A DNA stretch of 64,000 bases, taken from the NCBI RefSeq assembly GCF_022229005.1, contig NZ_JAKKFD010000015.1, positions 62,001-126,000 on the forward strand. The letters run 5' to 3'. Position 1 is the first letter of the stretch, and each line of letters begins with the position of its first letter. Both the position numbers and the translations under genes were made by a program. Positions 51,213 through 60,116 of this stretch are shown one piece after another. The notes beneath the pieces were generated by a model. That model searched no databases and was not told where the DNA came from. It was given only the letters and a program-made list of their open reading frames with translations. Origin of the DNA: Micromonospora trifolii. Lineage in GTDB: Bacteria; Actinomycetota; Actinomycetes; Mycobacteriales; Micromonosporaceae.

Positions 51213-52667
51213 TCAGCCGGCCAGGCCGAGGACCTCGGCCGCGGCGCGACCGTTGGCGTGGCTCGCGCCGTAGGTGGTGACGAAGGCGCGGACGCCAGCG
51301 GGCCGCCACTGTGCCGGCCAGCCCATCTCCACAACTGTCACCGGATGCTGAGCCGCCAACTCGGCGATCAGCTCCGGGCCGCCGGGCAGCCGGTGCAGGT
51401 GTCGCCCGACCAGCACGATGGGGCGGTCGCCAGCCAACCCGCGCAGGGTGGCCGGGTCGGTCTCGGCGGCGATCACCCGGATCTCCGGCACCCCGTCCAG
51501 GTGCGGACCGAGGCCCCACGGAACCCGGCCCTCGGCAATCGTCGACTCGGTGTGCAGTTGCACCACCAGTGGCTGGTCCAGGCCGGTGAGCAGGCCGTCC
51601 ACCCGGACCGCTCGACGCGCTGCCGAGTACCCCAGCTCGGTGTCGCCGGTGACCGGCGACCCGCCGGCGGCCCGGGTCCAGGCGGCGAGGTCGGCGGCGC
51701 GGCCGGCCGCCTCCTCGACCCGCGCCCTCGCCAGCCGGCCGTCGGCGAGCGCGTCGACGATCTCGGCGGCCACCCGCTCGACCAGTTCGGCGTCGACCTT
51801 CGCGCCGATGCAGAGCAGGTCGGCGCCCGCGCTCAGGGCCCGGACCGCGGCCGGTCCGACGCCGCCGGCGGCCACCGCGGCGCCCTTCATCTCCAGTGCG
51901 TCGGTGATGACGGTGCCGGTGAAGCCGTACTCGGTGCGCAGCAGGTCGACCAGGACGGCTCGGCTGAAGGTGGCCGGGTCGGCGCCGGTGAGCGCCGGCA
52001 CCCGGATGTGCGCGGTCATCACGGCGCGCGCCCCGGCGGCGACGATGGCCGCGAACGGCGGCAGGTCCCGCTGGCGGAGCAGGCCCAGTGGAGCGTCCAC
52101 CGTGGGCAGCTCGTGGTGGGAGTCGGTGACTGTGGCGCCGTGCCCGGGGAAGTGCTTGGCGCAGGCGGCCACGCCGGCGGCCTGCAACCCGGCCACGGCG
52201 GCGGCCGAGTGGGCGGCCACCCGCACCGGGTCCGCGCCGAAGGATCGGGTGCCGATGACCGGGTTGTCGTCGGCGGTGTTGACGTCGACAGTGGGGGCGA
52301 GGTTGACGGTGATGCCGAGCGCGGCCAGTTCGGCGCCGATCGACTGGTAGACCCGTCGGGTGAGGGCGACGTCGCCGATCGCCCCGAGGGCGGCGTTGCC
52401 GGGGTACGGGCTGCCGGTGGCGTGCGCCAGCCGGGTCACGTCGCCACCCTCCTCGTCGATGGCGATCAGCGCGTCCGGCCGGCCGGTGCGCAGCGCGGCG
52501 GTGCTAGCCGCCACCTGCGCGGGGTCGTGCACGTTGGTGCCGAACAGGGTGTGCCCGGCCAGCCCGTCGGCCAGCAGGTCGACCGCCCAGTCCGGCGGGA
52601 CCGGTCCCGGGTACGCGGCCAGCAGCGTGCCCAGCGCGAGCCGGCGCAGTCCTGGATCCAACCCCAC
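51213..52667 (-). CDS. GH3 beta-N-acetylhexosaminidase (NagZ-like)
   Basis: A 484-residue cytoplasmic GH3 enzyme (no signal peptide). Signatures: IDEEGGDVTRL, KHFPGHGATVTDSHHELPTV (the His-containing acid/base loop of NagZ-type GH3) and VITDALEMKGA with the nucleophile Asp. It continues into a C-terminal domain of about 150 residues, as in two-domain actinobacterial forms. It would remove GlcNAc from muropeptides or chitooligosaccharides. GTG start with GGGGGAA upstream. It is divergent from a ROK regulator that probably controls it. Confidence 0.93.
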   Translation of the reverse strand: MGLDPGLRRLALGTLLAAYPGPVPPDWAVDLLADGLAGHTLFGTNVHDPAQVAASTAALRTGRPDALIAIDEEGGDVTRLAHATGSPYPGNAALGAIGDVALTRRVYQSIGAELAALGITVNLAPTVDVNTADDNPVIGTRSFGADPVRVAAHSAAAVAGLQAAGVAACAKHFPGHGATVTDSHHELPTVDAPLGLLRQRDLPPFAAIVAAGARAVMTAHIRVPALTGADPATFSRAVLVDLLRTEYGFTGTVITDALEMKGAAVAAGGVGPAAVRALSAGADLLCIGAKVDAELVERVAAEIVDALADGRLARARVEEAAGRAADLAAWTRAAGGSPVTGDTELGYSAARRAVRVDGLLTGLDQPLVVQLHTESTIAEGRVPWGLGPHLDGVPEIRVIAAETDPATLRGLAGDRPIVLVGRHLHRLPGGPELIAELAAQHPVTVVEMGWPAQWRPAGVRAFVTTYGASHANGRAAAEVLGLAG

Positions 52668-52804
52668 GTGATCTTCCCCCTTCGGTGGCCCCGCGGGTAC
52701 GAAACGTCGTACCGGTGGTGGTCCTGGCCCTGCCGACTCGGCGGAGCGTCCCACCGTCGAGTGGCCGTTACGCTACGGCTACCCGTTCGCAGGTCGGTTT
52801 ACAG

Positions 52805-52821
52805 TTAGCAAAGTTTACTAA
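52805..52821. promoter_or_regulatory. TTAG-N9-CTAA operator, likely ROK/NagC-type box
   Basis: The 17-bp near-palindrome TTAGCAAAGTTTACTAA has one mismatch between its 8-bp arms. It sits 16 nt before the ROK start in an AT-rich patch, which stands out in this DNA. ROK repressors of amino-sugar genes bind boxes of this type. Confidence 0.65.
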
Positions 52822-52837
52822 AACTAGAGGACGTGTC

Positions 52838-54013
52838 ATGAGTGCGACCCGGCTGCCCGGCACCCCCCGTCTGTTGCGGGCGCTCAACGACCGTGCCGCG
52901 CTGGAGCTGCTCCTCGAACGCGGCCCGTTGACCCGGGCTCGACTCGGCGAGCTGACCGGGCTGTCGAAGGTCACCGCCTCGCAGCTGGTCGAGCGGCTGG
53001 AGGAGCGCGGCCTCGTCGCGCGGGTCGGCGAGCAGGCCGGCGGGCGAGGGCCGAACGCCCAGCTCTACGCCGTCCGCCCGAGCAGCGCGCACGTGGTCGG
53101 CGTGGACGTCGGGCCGGACCGGGTGGTGGCCGCGTGCGCCGACATCACCGGTGCTGTCATCGGCCGGGTCGAGCAGTCGACCCGCGACACCGACGACCCG
53201 GTGGGCGTGGTGCACAACGCCGTCGTGCAGGCCGCGAGCAGCGCCCAGGCGCAGCTGAGCAGCGTACGACGGATCGTGCTCGGCACGCCGGGCCTGGTCG
53301 ACCCCGGCACCGGCGACATCACCTTCGCCTTCAACCTGCCGCGCTGGCACAGCGGTCTGCTCGCCGCGTTGCGGGACGACCTGCACACGCCGGTGGTCTT
53401 CGAGAACGACGTCAACCTGGCCGCGGTTGCCGAGGCGCAGTCCGGCGCAGCGCAGGGGCTGTCGGACTTCGTGCTGGTCTGGGTGGGCGCCGGCGTCGGC
53501 CTGGCGATCATGCTGGGCGGGCGGTTGCACCACGGCAGCAGCGGTGCGGCCGGCGAGATCGGCTACCTGCCGGTGCCCGGCGCGCCCATCCCACGCGACG
53601 TCTCCCGTCGCGCCAAGCCGGCCTTCCAGCAGCTGATCGGTGCGGACTCGGTGCGCGCGGTGGCCCGCGAGCACGGCTACCCGGACGCCGACGCCGCCGA
53701 GGCGGTCCGCGCTGCCGTCGCGGCCGGCGCCGACGGCGGCCCGATGCTCGACGAGCTGGCCCGTCGGCTCGCGCTCGGCGTGGCCAGCACCTGCGTGGTG
53801 CTGGACCCGCCGCTGGTCGTGCTCGCCGGCGAGGTGGGCCAGGCTGGTGGTGCGGCGCTCGCCGACCGGGTGCAGCAGGAGGTCGCGGCGATCACACTGG
53901 TCCAGCCGCGAGTGGTGCCGACCGGGCTGACCGAGGAGCCCATCCTGCAAGGCGCCCTGCGCACCGCCCTGGACGCGGTGCGCGACGAGGTGTTCGGCTC
54001 CACCGTCGGCTGA
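52838..54013 (+). CDS. ROK-family transcriptional repressor
   Basis: A 391-residue protein. The N-terminal winged helix (LTRARLGELTGLSKVTASQL, then VERLEERGLVARVGEQAGG) is followed by a ROK sugar-kinase fold (GVDVGPDRVVAACAD, VFENDVNLAAVAEA, LVWVGAGVGLAIMLGG). The zinc-type Cys cluster of kinases is absent, so it is a regulator. It probably senses GlcNAc or a muropeptide-derived sugar and represses the divergent nagZ-like gene and itself. AGAGGA lies 7 nt before ATG. Confidence 0.93.
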   Translation: MSATRLPGTPRLLRALNDRAALELLLERGPLTRARLGELTGLSKVTASQLVERLEERGLVARVGEQAGGRGPNAQLYAVRPSSAHVVGVDVGPDRVVAACADITGAVIGRVEQSTRDTDDPVGVVHNAVVQAASSAQAQLSSVRRIVLGTPGLVDPGTGDITFAFNLPRWHSGLLAALRDDLHTPVVFENDVNLAAVAEAQSGAAQGLSDFVLVWVGAGVGLAIMLGGRLHHGSSGAAGEIGYLPVPGAPIPRDVSRRAKPAFQQLIGADSVRAVAREHGYPDADAAEAVRAAVAAGADGGPMLDELARRLALGVASTCVVLDPPLVVLAGEVGQAGGAALADRVQQEVAAITLVQPRVVPTGLTEEPILQGALRTALDAVRDEVFGSTVG

Positions 54014-54096
54014 GCCCGCTGCGGCGGTCATGTGAAGGAATATTTCACCGCTCGTTCGCAGGTTGCAAGCTCTTGCCGCCTGCTGGTCGGCCCGGC

Positions 54097-54132
54097 CACC
54101 GGGCCGCCCATCGGAGGATGGGCAGCCCGGTG
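54097..54132. terminator. Hairpin between convergent genes
   Basis: 15-bp stem with one mismatch and a 6-nt loop between ROK and the ABC permease. Confidence 0.7.
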
Positions 54133-54138
54133 AGAGCC

Positions 54139-55149
54139 TCAGATCAGATCGCGACGGCGGAACACGGCGAACGCCGCCGCCGTCAGCCCGCCGGTGATGG
54201 CCAGCAGCACCAGCAGCGACACCCCCCAGGTCATCGTGTAGAACCCCTCGCAGGAGAGGCCGGTGCTGCCCCGGCAGATTTGTTCGTCGTAGAACCGCGC
54301 ACCGCCGTTGAGCCACGCCCCGATGTGGCTGGAGAGCATGAACAGGTCCGAGTTCGGTGCGTCGACGATCTCCAGGACCAGCCGGGCGCCCAACTCCCAG
54401 ACCACCGCGTACGCGGCCAACGCGCCGAGCGCCGCCGAGGTGTGCCGACCCAGCGTGGCAATCGCGAAGCCCAGCGCGGAGGCCAGCAGCACCAGCACCA
54501 GGCCACGGCCGTGCACCGCGCCGAGCGAACTCCAGAACTCGCCGTCCAGCCGGCCCGGCAGCCCGGCGGTCTGCCCGATCACCCAGAACGTGGCGAGGTA
54601 GGCCACCGACGCCAGCAGGGACAGCACCAACACCGCGCCGAGCAGGGTGCCCAGCTTGGCCGCGAGCACCGTCGTGCGGCGCGGTCGCCAGAGCAGCAGG
54701 TTCACCACGCCGCCCGAGGTCAGGTCCGCGCCGATGTACGAGGCGCCGACCAGGAACCCGAACAGCACCAGGAACGCGATGAGGAAGTACAGCAACGGCT
54801 CCGCCTGATCGGCGAAGGTGAACACACCTGGCAGGAAGTCGGCGGGGATCGGCAGCCGGTCCTGCCGAATCGGGTCGATCGCCGAGCAGTCGCTGGGAAA
54901 GAAGTCGTCCGAGTCGCCAACGACGTCGCCGTTCTGGCGGGCCAGGCACAGCTGGTGGTTGGCCTCCAGGTCACGCCGCGCCTCGGCGGCCTGCCCCCGC
55001 GCCGAGTTCAGCTCACTGACGCTCGGTTTGTGGGAACCAACAAGCGTGGTCGCCGCCGTGACCGCGAACGCCACCACCAACAAGACGACCATGAGCTGCA
55101 CGAAGCGACGCGCGGACAGTCGCTCCAACTCGGCACGCACCAGGTTCAC
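54139..55149 (-). CDS. ABC-2 type permease
   Basis: A 336-residue membrane protein with six helices and a large loop (residues about 50-110) after TM1, typical of ABC-2 exporters (FVQLMVVLLVVAFAV; LIAFLVLFGFLVGASYIG; GGVVNLLLWRPRRTTVLAAK). Its GTG overlaps the ATPase stop (GTGA), so the two are translationally coupled. The substrate is not predictable. Confidence 0.9.
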   Translation of the reverse strand: MNLVRAELERLSARRFVQLMVVLLVVAFAVTAATTLVGSHKPSVSELNSARGQAAEARRDLEANHQLCLARQNGDVVGDSDDFFPSDCSAIDPIRQDRLPIPADFLPGVFTFADQAEPLLYFLIAFLVLFGFLVGASYIGADLTSGGVVNLLLWRPRRTTVLAAKLGTLLGAVLVLSLLASVAYLATFWVIGQTAGLPGRLDGEFWSSLGAVHGRGLVLVLLASALGFAIATLGRHTSAALGALAAYAVVWELGARLVLEIVDAPNSDLFMLSSHIGAWLNGGARFYDEQICRGSTGLSCEGFYTMTWGVSLLVLLAITGGLTAAAFAVFRRRDLI

Positions 55150-56144
55150 GCGTCCACTCCCCGATCGAGGTCGATCACAGCTCCGCCCTGCGGCAGCGAC
55201 GAGTCGCCGACCTGCCGGGGCACCGACGGATGCTCGTACGCGCCGGTCAGCTCCAGGAAGACGCTCTCCAGATCCGGCCGGAGCGGCGTCAGCTCGCCCA
55301 CCCACAGACCCTGCTCACCGAGCACCCGGCTGACCACCGTCGGGTCGCTCACCCCGCTCACCACCAACGCTCCGCCGTCCACGACCGCCGTCAGCTCGGC
55401 CGCGTGCAGCAGCTCGACGGCCCGCTCCGGCTCGGCCACCCGGACCAGGAACTCGTGCCGGTCGTGGCCCGCCAGCACCTCGTCCACCCGACCGGTCGCG
55501 ACCCGCCGCCCCTGGGAGATGATCGTGACGTGGTCGCAGATCAGCTGGATCTCGCCCAGGATGTGACTGGACACCAGCACTGTCACCCCGTTGGCCGCCA
55601 GCGACCGCATCAGATCCCGCATCTCCCGGATGCCCGCCGGGTCCAGCCCGTTCGCCGGCTCGTCCAGGATGAGCAACCGCGGGTCCTTCAACAGCGCGGA
55701 CGCCACCGCGAGACGCTGCTTCATGCCCAGCGAGTAGCCCTTCACCCGCTCATCGCCCCGGTCGTGCAGGCCCACCAGATCCAGCACCTCGTCCACCCGC
55801 GAGACCGGCACACCACCCGCGTGGGCCAACAACCGCAGCGTGCGGTAGCCACTGAAGTTGCCGAAGAACTGCGGGCTCTCCACGATGGCACCGACCTGGC
55901 CCGCCACCCGGGGCAGCAGCTCCGGCGACGGTTCGCCGAGCACCGCCATCCGGCCGCTGTCGGCGCGTACCAGCCCGAGCAGGGCCCGCAGGGTCGTGGT
56001 CTTGCCCGAGCCGTTGGGGCCCAGGAAGCCGTGGACCTGGCCCGCCTCGACCAGCAGGTCGAACCCGTCCACCGCCACCCGTCGGCCGCTGCGCAGACTC
56101 TGGAAGGTCTTGCGCAGACCCTCGATCTCGATGACCGCGCTCAT
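55146..56144 (-). CDS. ABC transporter ATP-binding protein (exporter)
   Basis: A 332-residue ATPase: Walker A GPNGSGKTTT, signature YSLGMKQRL, Walker B LLILDEPANG, switch His in LVSSHIL, and a C-terminal extension of about 100 residues. This is the DrrA/CcmA-like type that pairs with ABC-2 permeases for drug, lipid or antibiotic export. The permease follows with a 4-nt overlap. Confidence 0.95.
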   Translation of the reverse strand: MSAVIEIEGLRKTFQSLRSGRRVAVDGFDLLVEAGQVHGFLGPNGSGKTTTLRALLGLVRADSGRMAVLGEPSPELLPRVAGQVGAIVESPQFFGNFSGYRTLRLLAHAGGVPVSRVDEVLDLVGLHDRGDERVKGYSLGMKQRLAVASALLKDPRLLILDEPANGLDPAGIREMRDLMRSLAANGVTVLVSSHILGEIQLICDHVTIISQGRRVATGRVDEVLAGHDRHEFLVRVAEPERAVELLHAAELTAVVDGGALVVSGVSDPTVVSRVLGEQGLWVGELTPLRPDLESVFLELTGAYEHPSVPRQVGDSSLPQGGAVIDLDRGVDA

Positions 56145-56275
56145 CCGCGCGGCTCCGTACGTCGGAGGGGCATGGGCCGTCCTTCGGGCTTGGTGATCAA
56201 CGACACGGCGCTTCACCCTATGGCTGGGGCGCCGCCCATGGGGGGCACCGCGGCGCTGCGTGGTTGGATGGAGCG

Positions 56276-57118
56276 GTGACTGGTGACCTGATCCCCGGCG
56301 CTGCCGGCGCCGCGCCTGCCGCCGCTTTCGTGGACCCGGATCTGGTGGTCAGCCTCGACGGCGTCGGCGTACGCCGCTCTGGCACCGCCCTCCTGGAGGA
56401 CCTGACCTGGCGCGTCGAACTGGACGAGCGGTGGGTGGTGCTCGGCTCCAACGGTGCCGGCAAGACCACACTGCTCAACCTCGCCGCCGGTCGGCTGCAC
56501 CCCACCACGGGTGTCGCGCACGTGCTCGGCGAGCGGATCGGCCGCACCGACGTCAACGAGCTGCGCACCCGGATCGGGCTCACCACCGCCGCGATCGCCG
56601 AACGGCTGCCCGCCGACGAGCGGGTCAGCGACGTGGTGGTGACCGCCGCCTGGTCGGTGGTCGGCCGCTGGCGGGAGAACTACGACCGGGGCGACGAGGC
56701 GCGAGCGCGGGCACTGCTGAGTCAACTCGGCGTCGGTGGCCTCGCCGAACGCCGCTACGGCACCCTCTCCGAGGGTGAGCGCAAGCGGGTGCAGATCGCG
56801 CGTGCCCTGATGACCGACCCGGAGCTGCTGCTGCTCGACGAGCCCGCCGCCGGGCTCGACCTGGGTGGTCGGGAAGACCTGGTCGCCCGGCTGGCCGAGC
56901 TGGCGTACGACCCGGACGCCCCGGCGATGGTGCTGGTCACCCACCACGTCGAGGAGATCCCGCCCGGGTTCACCCACGCGCTGCTGCTGCGCGAGGGTGG
57001 GGTGGTCGCCCAGGGCCTGCTCGCCGAGACGCTGACCGGTGACAACCTCTCCAAGACCTTCGGGCTGCCACTGGTGGTCGAGCGGTCGGGCGACCGCTTC
57101 ACGGCTCGCGCCGCCTGA
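56276..57118 (+). CDS. ABC ATPase (single-gene, YlmA/ModF-like)
   Basis: A 280-residue protein: Walker A GSNGAGKTTL, signature TLSEGERKRV, Walker B LLLLDEPAAG and switch His VTHHVEE. There is no adjacent permease on its strand. Actinobacterial homologues are also encoded without a permease and their role is not defined. TTG four codons upstream is an alternative start; ribokinase follows 23 nt later. Confidence 0.92.
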   Translation: MTGDLIPGAAGAAPAAAFVDPDLVVSLDGVGVRRSGTALLEDLTWRVELDERWVVLGSNGAGKTTLLNLAAGRLHPTTGVAHVLGERIGRTDVNELRTRIGLTTAAIAERLPADERVSDVVVTAAWSVVGRWRENYDRGDEARARALLSQLGVGGLAERRYGTLSEGERKRVQIARALMTDPELLLLDEPAAGLDLGGREDLVARLAELAYDPDAPAMVLVTHHVEEIPPGFTHALLLREGGVVAQGLLAETLTGDNLSKTFGLPLVVERSGDRFTARAA

Positions 57119-57141
57119 GCGTCGGACAGGCGGAGGCGACA

Positions 57142-58038
57142 GTGCCGCAGACCCGGGTTGCCGTGGTGGGCAGCGCCAACATGGACCTGGTCGCGATGGC
57201 GCCCGCGCTGCCTCGTCAGGGCGAGACCATGCTCGGCACCGACTTCGTGATGGTGCCCGGCGGCAAGGGCGCCAACCAGGCCGTGGCCGCGGTCCGGGCC
57301 GGTGCCTCCTGTGTCTTCCTCGGCGCGATCGGCTCGGACGCCTTCGGCGTCACCCTCAAGGCCCGCATCACCGCGGCCGGCGTGGACACCAGTCAGCTTC
57401 GCGTGGTCTACGGCGCCTCCGGGGTGGCGCTGGTGATGGTCAACGCCCAGGGAGAGAACGCCATAATGGTCACCCCCGGCGCGAACGACTCCCTGGTCGG
57501 CCTCACCGAGGAGGAACTGACCACGATTCGTGCGGCGGACGTCCTGGTCGCCCAACTGGAGATCCCGGTGCAGACCGTGACCGCCGCCGCGGTGGCCGCC
57601 CGCGAGGCCGGCACCCGGGTCATCCTGAACGCCGCACCGGCACGGGACCTCCCACCCGAGCTGCTCGCCGCCGTGGACCTGCTCGTCGTCAACGAGGGCG
57701 AGGCGCAGACACTCGCCGGCCGAGGTCGGGAGGAGCCCCGTGCGCTGCTCGACCTGACCCCCCGGGCCGTGCTCACTCTCGGCGGTGAGGGCGCCTGGTA
57801 CGTCGACCGCGACGGTGCCGAGGTGCACGTACCGGCGGTACGTGTCGACGTGGTCGACTCCACCGCCGCCGGTGACGCGTTCACCGCCGCGTTGGCCGTC
57901 GGCTGGGGCGAAGGGCGCGACGTGGTCGACGCGGTGCGCTGGGCGTCGGCGGCCGGCGCTGCCTGTGTCCGCAAGCTCGGCGCCTCGGTGGCGCTACCGC
58001 AACGGTCCGAGATCGACGAGCTGTACGTGCCGGCCTGA
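57142..58038 (+). CDS. rbsK: Ribokinase
   Basis: A 298-residue PfkB-family kinase. The N-terminal GSANMDLV and the GGKGANQAVA glycine motif bind sugar. The C-terminal VDSTAAGDAFTAAL carries the catalytic Asp in the anion hole (consensus DTxGAGD; here DSTAAGD). GTG start with GGAGG upstream. It phosphorylates ribose at O5, though related sugar specificities (deoxyribose) cannot be excluded. Possibly co-transcribed with the ABC ATPase. Confidence 0.93.
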   Translation: MPQTRVAVVGSANMDLVAMAPALPRQGETMLGTDFVMVPGGKGANQAVAAVRAGASCVFLGAIGSDAFGVTLKARITAAGVDTSQLRVVYGASGVALVMVNAQGENAIMVTPGANDSLVGLTEEELTTIRAADVLVAQLEIPVQTVTAAAVAAREAGTRVILNAAPARDLPPELLAAVDLLVVNEGEAQTLAGRGREEPRALLDLTPRAVLTLGGEGAWYVDRDGAEVHVPAVRVDVVDSTAAGDAFTAALAVGWGEGRDVVDAVRWASAAGAACVRKLGASVALPQRSEIDELYVPA

Positions 58039-58062
58039 GCGCGTCCCGCCGCACACCGGCCG

Positions 58063-58078
58063 GCCCGCCCAGGCGGGC
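58063..58078. terminator. Short GC hairpin between convergent genes
   Basis: 7-bp perfect stem GCCCGCC/GGCGGGC with 2-nt loop between ribokinase and the coiled-coil protein. Confidence 0.55.
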
Positions 58079-58084
58079 GGGTGT

Positions 58085-58813
58085 TCAGTTGATGGGCTCG
58101 TCGGCGAGCTTCTCGCCGCGTCGGCGCAGCATGCCCAACCCGGGGATGCCGGCCACGGCGAGCTTGAGGTCGCGGGTCACGTCGAGCAGGTCGTGCAGGT
58201 CCGGACCGACCCGGTCCAGCGTGGCCAAGATCGGCAGAATGTCCGCCGTCAGGTGTTCCTTGAGCTTCGGCAGCTCGTCGATCAGGTGGATCGCCGCGCT
58301 GATCTCCTCGTGGCTCAGCTCCTCGACGAACCGGCCGGCCATCGGTGCGGCCCGGCGCAGCGCCGGCTCGTACGCCGTCAGCAGCTCGGCCGCCGTGGCG
58401 GCGGCCTCCGTCGCGGTGTCCACGGTGGCGGCGGCGCGGTTCGCGACCCTGTCGGCCTCGGCGACCACAGTGCTCGCCGCCCGGGAGACCCGGTCGGCCT
58501 CGGCGACCACGACGGCGGCTGCGGTGGCCACCTCGGTGGCTGTGTCGATCGCGGTGGTCGCGGCGGCGCTGATGACGGCCACCTCGGAGACCGCCGCCTC
58601 GGCGTCGGTGAGCACCTGATCGGTCCGGTCGAGGGTCGTCTCGATCCGGTCGACCACACCGTTGATCCGGGCCAGCAGCGCCTCCACCCCGTCCAGCACG
58701 GCGAACGCGCGGGCGGGCACTGCGGCCATCGAGGCGGCCGAGCCGAGCGCCTGGTCGAGAGCGGAGCGGGTCAGGCCAACCACGGCGGTCGGGGTGGGGA
58801 GGGGAATCGCCAT
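58085..58813 (-). CDS. Ala-rich helical hypothetical protein (phasin-like character)
   Basis: A 242-residue protein, almost all alpha-helical. Long Ala/Val heptad stretches with Asp/Glu (AAATTAIDTATEVATAAAVV) run through residues about 60-145, and a compact C-terminal segment follows (EISAAIHLIDELPKLKEHL). The amphipathic character recalls phasins and other surface-coating proteins, but no family is recognised. No strong ribosome site precedes its ATG. Confidence 0.75.
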   Translation of the reverse strand: MAIPLPTPTAVVGLTRSALDQALGSAASMAAVPARAFAVLDGVEALLARINGVVDRIETTLDRTDQVLTDAEAAVSEVAVISAAATTAIDTATEVATAAAVVVAEADRVSRAASTVVAEADRVANRAAATVDTATEAAATAAELLTAYEPALRRAAPMAGRFVEELSHEEISAAIHLIDELPKLKEHLTADILPILATLDRVGPDLHDLLDVTRDLKLAVAGIPGLGMLRRRGEKLADEPIN

Positions 58814-58860
58814 GGGATCAAGTGTGCGTCGGCCGGGCCACAACCGCCCGACGGGGCCGG

Positions 58861-59250
58861 TCAGCGGGACCGTCGACCGACGGTGTCGGCGCGGGCCACC
58901 CGCATCGCCCACCAGATGAGCGGCACCTGCAACGGCACCCGGCCGTACGCGATGGCCCGCTTCGTCGGGCGGCGCTGCCGCCAGTCCACTGCCATCTTCA
59001 CGTTCGCCGGTAGGACGGCGACGAAGAGTGCGGCGGCTGCCCGACCGCCTGCGCGCCGGGTGGCCGGGTTCGCGACCGCCGCCGCCACCGCAAGTTCGGC
59101 CACCCCGCTGGCGTAGGTCCAGAACCGGGCCGGGCCGGGCAGGGCGCGCGGCACGATCGGGTCGTAGACGCCGGGGCGGACCAGATGGGTGACTCCGGCG
59201 GCCGCGAGCAGGCCGGCCAGGGCGACGGCCTCGCCGCGGCGGGTGGTCAT
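58861..59250 (-). CDS. DoxX-like membrane protein
   Basis: A 129-residue protein with four helices (VALAGLLAAAGVTHLV; ASGVAELAVAAAVA; AAAALFVAVLPANVKMAVDW; VPLQVPLIWWAM). The PANVKMAVDWRQ segment is typical of a DoxX-family branch. The ATG overlaps the stop of the upstream DUF6232 gene (ATGA), so the two are coupled. Confidence 0.88.
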   Translation of the reverse strand: MTTRRGEAVALAGLLAAAGVTHLVRPGVYDPIVPRALPGPARFWTYASGVAELAVAAAVANPATRRAGGRAAAALFVAVLPANVKMAVDWRQRRPTKRAIAYGRVPLQVPLIWWAMRVARADTVGRRSR

Positions 59251-59729
59251 CGATGGTCCCCCTGCTGTTCGACGGCGCGCTGCACGGCCCGGTAGATCTG
59301 CCCGAACCGTAGCGCGTCCGGGGTGCGCACCAGCAGATCCTCCCGGCCGTGGTGCTGCACCCACAACTCGTGCACGTGGTTGCCGCGCTCGTAGGAGCGG
59401 TCCAGCCAGCCGAGGGGTATCTCCAGGAACGGTGCCAGCGCGAGCGCCCCCACCGCGCAGGCGGCGAGAATGATCAACGCCAGTTGCCAGTTGCCCCGGT
59501 CCTGAGCCGACCAGGCCAGCGACAGCACGCAGACCACGGCGACCAGCGGCGGCAGCGAGAGCAGCAGGACCAGCACACCGCGCCCCAGCACACGGCCGCG
59601 GACGGCGAGGGTCTTCTGCCCCCGGTCGTGCCAGACGAACGTCACATCGGACAGGGCGATCACCTGACCGCCCGCCCGGATCGACTCGGAGGTCACCTGC
59701 ACCGCGTCGTCCCGGTAATAGAGGGTCAT
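59247..59729 (-). CDS. DUF6232-like membrane protein
   Basis: A 160-residue protein. It starts MTLYYRDDAVQVTSESIRAGG, has two membrane helices around residues 55-105, and ends with LRFGQIYRAVQRAVE. A paralogue sits 388 nt upstream with the same ends. Role unknown. Co-translated with the DoxX-like gene. Confidence 0.88.
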   Translation of the reverse strand: MTLYYRDDAVQVTSESIRAGGQVIALSDVTFVWHDRGQKTLAVRGRVLGRGVLVLLLSLPPLVAVVCVLSLAWSAQDRGNWQLALIILAACAVGALALAPFLEIPLGWLDRSYERGNHVHELWVQHHGREDLLVRTPDALRFGQIYRAVQRAVEQQGDHR

Positions 59730-60116
59730 CACTAAGCCTAACCACCGCCGGGCAAACCGCGCCTCGCTCGGACTCTGGCACGTGGCTTCTTCCGCAGGGG
59801 ATCGGCCAGTCTGCGCAGAGGCTTCGACGGAGGCCGTCCGGCGGGGTAGAGGTGATGTTGCAGTGGTCCTTTGGAGCTGAATCGTCTGCGACATCACGCG
59901 TCACGTCGCGGCACCTGCGGCCTTGTGGCACAGCGGCAGAGCGGCGCCGCAAGGCCAACGGTCGATTCGTTTGTGATGTCAGCTCCATAGGCGCTACAGG
60001 AAGGCTGCGCCCGTGTCCGCTGCGCCCCGCCTGGCTCGGCGAGCGCGGTCGCTGCGCAGGTTCCACCGGTGACGGCCGGCCCCGGTCAGGTCGGGACGTG
60101 AAGCGAACCAGGCTGG
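59730..60116. other. Intergenic carrying the dispersed element
   Basis: No supported gene. It contains the 124-bp copy of the palindromic element and otherwise unremarkable sequence. Confidence 0.6.
59868..59991 (-). repeat. Dispersed palindromic element, copy B (124 bp)
   Basis: The ends CCTTTGGAGCTGA and TCAGCTCCATAGG are 13-bp terminal inverted repeats, identical to those of the 79-bp copy at 35851-35929 read in the opposite direction. Near both ends TGATGTC/GACATCA extends the pairing. The centre differs in length and contains its own palindromic pieces. No coding capacity. Confidence 0.75.

Noticed and set aside
53134..55566. 810-residue plus frame overlapping ROK and ABC permease
   Set aside because: Shadow of two well-supported genes on different strands.
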